From NCBI GenBank assembly GCA_023229605.1, contig JALNYY010000021.1, forward strand, positions 1 through 42,219: DNA of 42,219 bases, written 5' to 3'. This document shows, in pieces, positions 32,265 through 39,095 of this stretch. The position numbers were made by a program, and so were the translations under genes. The notes under the pieces were generated by a model. That model was not told where the DNA came from. It saw nothing but the letters and a program-made list of their open reading frames with translations, and did no database searches. The stretch's first letter is position 1. The number at the start of each line of letters is the position of its first letter. The stretch comes from Methylobacter sp. Lineage in GTDB: Bacteria; Pseudomonadota; Gammaproteobacteria; Methylococcales; Methylomonadaceae.

Positions 32265-32579
32265 ATGGATGAACAAATCAGCTACAATTTGACACAACTT
32301 AGCACATGGAAAAGGATTTTCTTCATGCTGATTTTCGCGGCTATCGGCGGGCTGGTCAGGATGCTGCTTTGGGCCGTTATTATATTGCAGGTGGCGTCAA
32401 CGCTGCTCACCGGCAAAGCTAACGTCAACATTCTTAATTTCGGGCGCAGCCTTTCCATTTACACCTACCATATTTTGCTGTTCCTGACGTTCAATACCGA
32501 AGCCCTGCCCTTTCCTTTCTCCGACTGGAACATGACCGCAGAACTGCAACTGCCGGAATCGAAAGACTCCGCAAGATAA
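32265..32579 (+). CDS. DUF4389 family membrane protein
   Basis: A 104-residue protein with two hydrophobic helices (about 17-48 and 62-78) and the family phrases IGGLVRMLLWAVIILQVASTLLTGKAN and NILNFGRSLSIYTYHILLFLTFNTEALPFPFSDW. Function unknown. It appears co-transcribed with the DUF2333 gene. Confidence 0.88.
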   Translation: MDEQISYNLTQLSTWKRIFFMLIFAAIGGLVRMLLWAVIILQVASTLLTGKANVNILNFGRSLSIYTYHILLFLTFNTEALPFPFSDWNMTAELQLPESKDSAR

Positions 32580-32586
32580 TTCAGAG

Positions 32587-32647
32587 GCTAGAAAAATACG
32601 ACTGCATGGATGTAGGAGGTAGAGCAACGCAGGAGCAGTTGCCGAGA
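32587..32647 (+). repeat. 61-bp dispersed repeat (forward copy)
   Basis: From GCTAGAAAAATACGACTGCA to AGGAGCAGTTGCCGAGA; reverse complement of 28587-28648. It directly abuts the MITE-like element that follows, in the mirror-image arrangement of the upstream copy. Confidence 0.8.
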
Positions 32648-32770
32648 ACACGGATGACACTGATTAGACGGATTTTAAAAAAAGACAGGGCTAGGTTCCC
32701 TATACATTTATTATCTTAATGGTTTTATCAGTGTTTATCAGTCAAATCCGTGTCATCCGTGTTCCATTAA
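32646..32770. repeat. MITE-like element (copy 3), upstream of dinB
   Basis: Left end AACACGGATGACACTGATTA and right end AATCCGTGTCATCCGTGTTC are inverted repeats. It is followed by GTTAGC-N6-TGAATAGTTAC (32771-32793), six bases before the dinB ATG; the same pattern precedes polA. Confidence 0.75.
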
Positions 32771-32798
32771 GTTAGCGCCTGTTGAATAGTTACGCAAG

Positions 32799-33884
32799 AT
32801 GAACACTACCCGCAAAATCATTCATATCGATATGGATGCTTTTTTTGCGGCCGTAGAGCAGCGTGATTTTCCTCAATACCGCAACAAGCCGCTTATCGTC
32901 GGCGGCGCTCCCGACTCTCGCGGCGTTGTGGCGACTTGCAGCTACGAAGCAAGGCAATACGGCATTCATTCCGCGATGCCCTCAGCCCATGCTTACCGTT
33001 TATGCCCGCAGGCCATTTTTGTAAAACCCCGATTCGAAGCCTATCAACAAGCGTCAATGGCCATTCGCAAAATCTTTGCCGACTACACCGACCTGTTTGA
33101 ACCCTTGTCTCTGGACGAAGCCTATCTGGATGTCAGCAATGTTAGCCTGCATCAAGGCTCTGCGACATTAATCGCCAAAGCCATCAAGGCGGCGATTAAA
33201 CAGGAGACCGGCCTGATCGCTTCGGCCGGCGTGTCTTATAACAAATTCCTCGCCAAGATCGCCTCGGACATCAATAAACCGGACGGGCTTTATCTGATCA
33301 CCCCGGAACAAGGCGCAGGCTTTGCCGAACAACTTCCGGTCGAAAAGTTTCATGGCATAGGCAAGGCGACTTCGATAAAAATGCACTCGCTGGGCATCAG
33401 GACCGGCAAGGACTTGAAGGAACTGCCGCTGGAAACGTTACAGCACTATTTCGGCAAGGCCGGCCTGCATTATTACAGCATTTCAAGGGGCATAGACAAC
33501 CGCCCGGTCAACAACTACCGGATCAGAAAATCGGTAGGCGTGGAAATTACTTTTCAACAGGATATTAAGGTTAAACAGGATGTCATTGCGCATTTGCAAA
33601 GCCTGCTGGAAAAGGCGTTAAGCAAAGTCGCCGAAAAGCAGCTGGTAGCGCATACCCTGACCGTAAAAATCAAATATCATGATTTTGTCCAAATCACCCG
33701 CAGCCGGACGCTGCCGCAAATCATTACCGCAGCATCCGCCATAAACGCCATTGTTGAAGATTTATTGAAAAATACCGACATAGGCAAACGCAATGTCCGC
33801 TTGCTGGGGATTACGCTGTCATCACTGGAAAGCAAGTCCGGGCAGACTCATTTCCGGCAAATGGATTTGTTTAGCGATTATTAG
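32799..33884 (+). CDS. dinB: DNA polymerase IV (Y family)
   Basis: A 361-residue translesion polymerase. Catalytic residues: D11 in IIHIDMDAFFAAVE, and D106/E107 in SLDEAYLDV. The steric region RGVVATCSYEARQYGIHSAM and the HhH thumb region (KFHGIGKATSIKMHSLGI, 188-205) are present, followed by the little finger and a C-terminal QMDLF beta-clamp motif (LFSDY end). No LexA-type CTG-N10-CAG operator is visible in the 200 bases upstream, which instead hold a MITE-like element. ATG 32799 gives the expected N-terminus. Confidence 0.96.
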   Translation: MNTTRKIIHIDMDAFFAAVEQRDFPQYRNKPLIVGGAPDSRGVVATCSYEARQYGIHSAMPSAHAYRLCPQAIFVKPRFEAYQQASMAIRKIFADYTDLFEPLSLDEAYLDVSNVSLHQGSATLIAKAIKAAIKQETGLIASAGVSYNKFLAKIASDINKPDGLYLITPEQGAGFAEQLPVEKFHGIGKATSIKMHSLGIRTGKDLKELPLETLQHYFGKAGLHYYSISRGIDNRPVNNYRIRKSVGVEITFQQDIKVKQDVIAHLQSLLEKALSKVAEKQLVAHTLTVKIKYHDFVQITRSRTLPQIITAASAINAIVEDLLKNTDIGKRNVRLLGITLSSLESKSGQTHFRQMDLFSDY

Positions 33885-33908
33885 GCATGGCGCAGTGACG
33901 GCAGGCGA

Positions 33909-34484
33909 CTAATCAATATCTTCCTCGTCCTCAAACTCCGGTTCGTCATCCACCTCGCCTTCAACCTGGAATAATTCTTTCAGCTGGCGGTATAACAGAC
34001 GGGAAGATTTGGGCGGTTTACCGGCTTCGGCTTCTTTTTGGGCGTTGCGCAATAATTGTCTTAATAACTGCCGGTCGGCATGCGGTTGCTCGTCCAGCAA
34101 TTCCGTCAGGGCGTCATTGCCTTCTGCAATCAGCCTATCCCGCCAACGCTCGACAATATGATGCTCCCTGACGGCATGCGCGCTTTTATTTTTGATCCGC
34201 GCCAGTTTCTCCAAAATGGGGTCTGCATCTATTTTATGGAGCTGGCCGGCAATAAACTTCAGCAGCCGTTTTCTCGCGCCTTTATGCGGCATTCCCGATA
34301 CTTCGACGACGGCTTTATTGATGACCTCGGGAAGCTCAAGCGTTTTTAATTGTCCCGCCGATAACTCGGACATTTCTTCGCTTAAAGCAAAAAGAGCCGC
34401 CATATCTTTCTTTATTTGCGTTTTATTAGGCCTGATTGCGTAATATTCAACCTCTTCATCATCGTATTCGTATTCTTCGCTCAT
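33909..34484 (-). CDS. darP: Ribosome biogenesis factor YjgA/DarP (DUF615)
   Basis: A 191-residue acidic-then-basic protein of the YjgA family: RPNKTQIKKDMAALFALSEEMSELSAGQLKTLELPE, then HKGARKRLLKFIAGQLHKIDADPILEKLARIKNKS, HHIVERWRDRLIAEGNDALTELLDEQP, and ADRQLLRQLLRNAQKEAEAGKPPKSSRLLYRQLKEL. YjgA/DarP associates with late 50S precursors and aids 23S maturation. The termini are unusually rich in Asp/Glu. Convergent with dinB. Confidence 0.92.
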   Translation of the reverse strand: MSEEYEYDDEEVEYYAIRPNKTQIKKDMAALFALSEEMSELSAGQLKTLELPEVINKAVVEVSGMPHKGARKRLLKFIAGQLHKIDADPILEKLARIKNKSAHAVREHHIVERWRDRLIAEGNDALTELLDEQPHADRQLLRQLLRNAQKEAEAGKPPKSSRLLYRQLKELFQVEGEVDDEPEFEDEEDID

Positions 34485-34665
34485 TTCATATCAAACCATT
34501 GCGATTAAAAAACAACACACAGCACCGGCACCGCCGCTCAATGCAATTAATTCATGCCTGCCTGATCATTTTACAGCATTTTTAATCAGCCTGTTTTTTG
34601 CTCGGCAATACGCGCTCTTTTATCGCCTGCTCACGCCCCGTTGCATACAAAAATAAACGCCACAC

Positions 34666-34703
34666 AACAAAAAACCGGCAGTCCCTAAATAGAAACTGCC
34701 GGT
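34666..34703 (-). terminator. Rho-independent terminator of the ComEA-like gene
   Basis: On the minus strand ACCGGCAGT-N12-ACTGCCGGT is a perfect 9-bp stem, followed by TTTTTTGTTGTG. It lies 16 bases after the stop of the minus-strand gene at 34719. Confidence 0.85.
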
Positions 34704-34718
34704 CGCTGTCAGCCTAAT

Positions 34719-35027
34719 TTACTTGGCTTTTTCGTCTATCTTTTTATCTGTCGTTTGCCCCGCGACTACGGCGTCGCTTAACAAAACATCGTTCTTGATT
34801 TTTTCGACGGTTTTCGGGCCGATTCCATCGACATTGACCAGATCATCCACTGTTTTGAACGCGCCTTTTGCTTCCCTGTACTTAACAATAGCTTCGGCTT
34901 TTTTCAGGCCTATGCCCGACAAGGCGTCCCCTATGGTTTTCGCATCAGCGGTATTGATGTTTACAGGCGAAGCGACGACATTAAACGAACAAAAAGCGGC
35001 AAATAGCACTACTAATAATCTTTTCAT
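34719..35027 (-). CDS. ComEA-like exported helix-hairpin-helix protein
   Basis: A 102-residue protein with a signal peptide (1-19, ...SFNVVA|SP) and a tandem HhH domain: VNINTADAKTIGDALSGIGLKKAEAIVKYREAKG, then FKTVDDLVNVDGIGPKTVEKIKNDVL. This is the ComEA DNA-binding fold, which takes up DNA in the periplasm during transformation; small solitary versions are common in gammaproteobacteria. A terminator follows, and it is probably monocistronic. Its role in uptake is inference. Confidence 0.9.
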   Translation of the reverse strand: MKRLLVVLFAAFCSFNVVASPVNINTADAKTIGDALSGIGLKKAEAIVKYREAKGAFKTVDDLVNVDGIGPKTVEKIKNDVLLSDAVVAGQTTDKKIDEKAK

Positions 35028-35151
35028 CTTTATTTTCCTATTATAAAAAATTATATGATTTATGATTTGTGAATAGTCTTATATAGCCAACCAAAGTAAT
35101 TATTAACCATCCGCCGCTTAGTTTAGACGCTTGTCTTATAAATACAACTTT

Positions 35152-36471
35152 TTATCTCCCTATCGCGTAATAGGTCAGCCCGCCGCTCTTAACTATCTCC
35201 GGCTCATACATATTACGGCCATCAAAAATCGCCTTATCTTTCAACAGTTGACTCAACATATCAAAATCAGGGCTGCGGAATTGTTTCCATTCCGTAACAA
35301 TCACCAAAGCATCGGCTTGTTTTAATGCCTCTTTAGGCGATTCGCAAAACTTAAGCCCCGGCTTAACGCCATAAAGCCGCCGCGCTTCTTCCAGCGCTTC
35401 AGGGTCAAAAGCCTGAACCGTTGCTCCGGCTTCAATCAAGGCTTCCAGCAAGACCCGGCTTGGCGCATCGCGCATGTCATCAGTATTGGGTTTAAACGAC
35501 AGCCCCCACAGAGCGAATACCTTGCCTGTTAAATTACCTTGATAATGCTTGTTAATCTTTTCGAACAAACGGTGTTTTTGCCGGTTGTTGACATTCTCCA
35601 CCGCATTAAGCAGCTCCGCATGATACCCATGTTCCTGTGCCGTTCTTTCCAGCGCTTTTACGTCTTTGGGAAAACAGGAACCGCCATAACCGCAACCGGG
35701 ATAAATAAAACTGTAGCCGATACGGCTATCGGAACCTATGCCGTGTCTTACATGTTCAATATCCGCGCCCAAACGCTCAGCCAGATTTGCCAGCTCATTC
35801 ATAAAGCTGATTTTAGTAGCGAGCATCGCATTCGCTGCATACTTGGTTAATTCTGCTGAACGGATGTCCATCGTGATGACCCGCTCAACACTGCGATTAA
35901 AAGGCGCATAAAGCGCCTTGAGCAATTCTGCCGTCCTGGGGTTATCGGTGCCGATAACAATCCGGTCCGGCTTCATAAAATCGTCCAGCGCCGCGCCTTC
36001 TTTCAGGAACTCGGGATTTGAAACCACATCAAACTCCAGATCTTTACCGCGGCTTGTCAATATCTGCAGCATGACCGCCTTAACTTTATCCGCCGTACCC
36101 ACCGGCACTGTCGATTTATCAACCACAACCCGATACTCGTCCATGTTCTCGGCAATGCTCTTGGCAACCGCCAACACGAACTGCAAATCTGCCGAGCCAT
36201 CGTCATCCGGCGGCGTACCGACGGCTATAAATTGAAACACACCATGATCTACCGCCTCCTTAATATCGGTAGTAAACCTCAATCGCCCTTCCGATTGATT
36301 CTCCTTGACCATGGCTTCAAGTCCCGGCTCATATATCGGGATGATGTTCTGTTGCAGCTTGGCAATTTTAGCCTCATCAATATCAACACAGATAACATCA
36401 TTACCAACTTCCGCAAGGCAGGCGCCCGTCACTAAACCCACATAACCACTTCCAAATATTGTAATTTTCAT
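35152..36471 (-). CDS. ugd: UDP-glucose 6-dehydrogenase
   Basis: A 439-residue NAD-dependent enzyme that oxidises UDP-glucose to UDP-glucuronate for exopolysaccharide or lipid A modification. N-terminal NAD site FGSGYVGLVTGACLAE (6-21); catalytic C266 in GYGGSCFPKDVKAL; NPEFLKEGAALDDF; and the C-terminal FDPEALEEARRLYG with VTEWKQFRSPDF. Length is typical of the single-domain-duplicated UGD family. It stands alone on the minus strand; no polysaccharide genes are adjacent. Confidence 0.95.
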   Translation of the reverse strand: MKITIFGSGYVGLVTGACLAEVGNDVICVDIDEAKIAKLQQNIIPIYEPGLEAMVKENQSEGRLRFTTDIKEAVDHGVFQFIAVGTPPDDDGSADLQFVLAVAKSIAENMDEYRVVVDKSTVPVGTADKVKAVMLQILTSRGKDLEFDVVSNPEFLKEGAALDDFMKPDRIVIGTDNPRTAELLKALYAPFNRSVERVITMDIRSAELTKYAANAMLATKISFMNELANLAERLGADIEHVRHGIGSDSRIGYSFIYPGCGYGGSCFPKDVKALERTAQEHGYHAELLNAVENVNNRQKHRLFEKINKHYQGNLTGKVFALWGLSFKPNTDDMRDAPSRVLLEALIEAGATVQAFDPEALEEARRLYGVKPGLKFCESPKEALKQADALVIVTEWKQFRSPDFDMLSQLLKDKAIFDGRNMYEPEIVKSGGLTYYAIGR

Positions 36472-36777
36472 TTTGTTTCAACTTTAATTATTAATTAAAA
36501 ATATGGCGCCGTTGCCGCAATCATAAGCGCCATATTTTTATTTCATTGTATCCCAATAAGTTAAAATACATATTTAGCCGGTGTATTTCCGGCAATCCGC
36601 GCCAAGAATGGGGCTTCGCCTAAAGGGCCTACTGTTGGCAGGCAAAGCCTCCGCTCCTTAGCAACTGCTCCTGAGTTGCCCTACCTCCTGCATCCATATA
36701 GGCAATGATTACTTGTTACATTTACCGGCATTGACCTATTATAACTGCCAAACTTTCGAATTATTGACTATCGTTTG
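36472..36777. other. Intergenic region with a partial 61-bp repeat
   Basis: This gap between divergent ugd and relA holds a degenerate copy of the 61-bp repeat (36661-36700, CAACTGCTCCTGAGTTGCCC...) and a GC-rich palindromic stretch around 36600-36660. No gene is visible. An AT-rich block at 36472-36570 probably contains the ugd promoter. Confidence 0.5.
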
Positions 36778-38892
36778 ATGCAAAAAAATACCGAACCGAA
36801 TAAAGGGCTTTTTAGCGGATTTTCTGCTTTCGATACCGAACAAATAAATCGGGCGCTGGCAATTATCGCGCAAATTCCTGAAGACCCCCATTATTTCCGT
36901 CCCAAGGGGGTTGAGGTGGCGGCAATTTTGATGGATTTCAATGTCGATCTACCAACCATCCTAGCCGCAATATTAAGCGATCCGCGCTTAGCCCTTTCAG
37001 ACCCGAAACCTGACATTAAAGAACAGTTTGGCGAGACCGTTGCAACGCTGGTTAACGATGTTAACTGGCTGAATAAATTAACCGTTTATTCCCTGGAAAT
37101 GACGGATCAGCCGAGTCAGACGGAAATCTTACGCAGAATGCTGCTGTCCATGACGCAGGATGTCCGCGCCGTGTTAATAAAGCTTGCTTACCGGGTTCAA
37201 CGGCTTAAGGTTTTACCCAGGGAATCTTATGAACTCAGGCGTTTTATTGCCCAGGAAACGCTGGATATTTATGCGCCGATTGCCAACCGCATGGGTATTC
37301 ATCAGTTAAAATGGGAACTGGAGGACATGGCCTTCCGCTATCTGAAGCCCCAGTCCTATCTCCGCATCGCCAAGTCGCTGACCGACAACCGCATACAGCG
37401 GGAAAACTGTATTAATAAATTTATTGCGCTGCTGCAAAAAAAGCTCGCCGACGAAGGAATTTCCGCCGAAATTTACGGTCGTCCCAAGCATATCTACAGC
37501 ATCTGGAAAAAGATGCGCCGCAAGCAACTGGACATAGACGAGCTTTATGACCTGTTGGCGGTGCGCGTCATTGTCGACAACCTGACCACCTGCTACGCCA
37601 CCTTAGGCATTGTACATAGCCTTTGGCAAACCGTTCCCAAGGAGTTTGACGACTACATCGCCAACCCTAAAGAGAACGGTTACCAGTCCTTGCATACCGT
37701 CATTATCGACCCCGACGGCAATCGTATCGAAGTGCAAATCCGCACCCAACAAATGCACGACTTTGCCGAACTGGGGGTTGCGGCGCACTGGTCCTACAAA
37801 GAAGGCGGCAAGCATGACACAGCCATAGAGAAAAACATCGCCTCGTTGCGCAAGCTGCTGGAAGAAAAAGGCAGCGATGAAGCGCTGTCCGAAAATTTTC
37901 GCAGCGAATTATTTAATGACCGCGTCTACGTTTTAACGCCGGCCGGAAAATTAATCGACTTGGTTAAAGGCTCGACCCCGCTGGACTTTGCCTACGCCGT
38001 CCATACCGAAGTGGGACACCGCTGCCGTGGGGCAAAAATCAACGGCCGTATTGTGCCGCTGACCTATACTTTAAAATCCGGCGAGCAGGTAAAAATTTTA
38101 ACCGCAAAAGAGGGCGGCCCCAATCACAACTGGATTGACCTCAACCTCGGCTATTTGAAAACATCGGCTGCGATCAGCAAAGTTAAAAGCTGGTTTAAAA
38201 ATCAGCAACAAACTCAGAATATAGCCACAGGCAAGGCTATCCTGGACAAAGAAAGCCAGCGCCTGGGACTAAAAACGGTCAATTTGGCAGAGCTGGGTAA
38301 ACATTTTAATCAGCCGGATACCGATAAGCTGCTCGAAGCAATAGGCCGTAGCGATATTAACAGCCGCCAGCTTACGGCGTTTTTTAAGATACCTGAACTG
38401 GAAGCCCCGGCGGCGCCTGTTCAGCGCAAAAAGCCCGCGCCCGAAGTTAAATCGGTAATTTCCGTAGAAGGCATTGATAACGTCCTGACATCTCTTGCCC
38501 ATTGCTGCTCCCCGATTCAGGGCAATGACATTATCGGCTATATTTCCCATAAAAAAGGCATTACCATCCACCGCAAAGACTGCGAGAACATCCTGCACCT
38601 CGGTCCCGAAAAGCAGGCCCAGCTTATTTCGGTTAACTGGGGCGCAAAAAAGGCCAGCTATGCCGTCCCTATTGTCATCCATGCATTTAACTCGCAAAAT
38701 TTGCTCAATGACGTTACCCAGATTTTAGCCCAGGCTAAAATCCACATTTCCAATGCGGCGCTGGACACCCATCCCGACTTCTCGGCATTACTGAATTTGA
38801 CCATTCAGATTGAAAATACCGACCAGTTAAGCCAAGTGCTTAATAAAATAAGCCAATTGCCTAACATCGTCGATGTTAAGCGTAAAACTTAA
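36778..38892 (+). CDS. relA: GTP pyrophosphokinase RelA
   Basis: A 704-residue RSH protein from ATG 36778 (an in-frame TTG precedes it). The N-terminal HD hydrolase domain has lost the HD motif (AAILSDPRLAL in place of HDvvEDt), as in monofunctional RelA. The synthetase domain is intact: IYGRPKHIYSIWKKMRRK, DLLAVRVIVDN and EFDDYIANPKENGYQSLHTVI, where EFDD is the RelA-type (not SpoT-type) signature. TGS follows (DRVYVLTPAGKLIDLVKGSTPLDFAYAVHTEVG), then a zinc-finger-like HCCSPI and a C-terminal ACT domain. It makes (p)ppGpp on stalled ribosomes. Confidence 0.95.
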   Translation: MQKNTEPNKGLFSGFSAFDTEQINRALAIIAQIPEDPHYFRPKGVEVAAILMDFNVDLPTILAAILSDPRLALSDPKPDIKEQFGETVATLVNDVNWLNKLTVYSLEMTDQPSQTEILRRMLLSMTQDVRAVLIKLAYRVQRLKVLPRESYELRRFIAQETLDIYAPIANRMGIHQLKWELEDMAFRYLKPQSYLRIAKSLTDNRIQRENCINKFIALLQKKLADEGISAEIYGRPKHIYSIWKKMRRKQLDIDELYDLLAVRVIVDNLTTCYATLGIVHSLWQTVPKEFDDYIANPKENGYQSLHTVIIDPDGNRIEVQIRTQQMHDFAELGVAAHWSYKEGGKHDTAIEKNIASLRKLLEEKGSDEALSENFRSELFNDRVYVLTPAGKLIDLVKGSTPLDFAYAVHTEVGHRCRGAKINGRIVPLTYTLKSGEQVKILTAKEGGPNHNWIDLNLGYLKTSAAISKVKSWFKNQQQTQNIATGKAILDKESQRLGLKTVNLAELGKHFNQPDTDKLLEAIGRSDINSRQLTAFFKIPELEAPAAPVQRKKPAPEVKSVISVEGIDNVLTSLAHCCSPIQGNDIIGYISHKKGITIHRKDCENILHLGPEKQAQLISVNWGAKKASYAVPIVIHAFNSQNLLNDVTQILAQAKIHISNAALDTHPDFSALLNLTIQIENTDQLSQVLNKISQLPNIVDVKRKT

Positions 38893-38913
38893 CACATTTG
38901 TAACTTAAAAAAT

Positions 38914-39033
38914 GGAACACGGATGACGCGGATTAAACTGATAATCACTGATTAAAAAGCACAAGACAAACTTGGCTTCGGCTTTTAAAAATCCGTTTAA
39001 ATCCGTCCAATCAGTGTCATCCGTGTTCTATTA
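38914..39033. repeat. MITE-like element (copy 4), upstream of polA
   Basis: The ~120-bp unit has ends GGAACACGGATGACGCGGAT and ATCAGTGTCATCCGTGTTCT in inverted orientation. GTTAGC-N6-TGAATAGTTAC follows at 39041-39063, exactly as upstream of dinB. Confidence 0.8.
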
Positions 39034-39066
39034 ATCTATAGTTAGCATACGCTGAATAGTTACACT

Positions 39067-39090
39067 CCTTGAACCTTGAACCTTGAACCT
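39067..39090. repeat. Tandem heptamer (CCTTGAA)3 directly before polA
   Basis: Three exact CCTTGAA units (39067-39087) plus CCT end five bases before the polA ATG at 39096. They occupy the place where a Shine-Dalgarno sequence should be; none is visible. Confidence 0.75.
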
Positions 39091-39095
39091 AATTT

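Noticed and set aside
32580..32798. LexA operator upstream of dinB
   Set aside because: No CTG-N10-CAG palindrome of SOS type could be found; the region is occupied by repeats.
36778..37200. Damaged hydrolase (HD) domain in the RSH protein
   Set aside because: Loss of the HD motif is normal for monofunctional RelA, so it is not a lesion.
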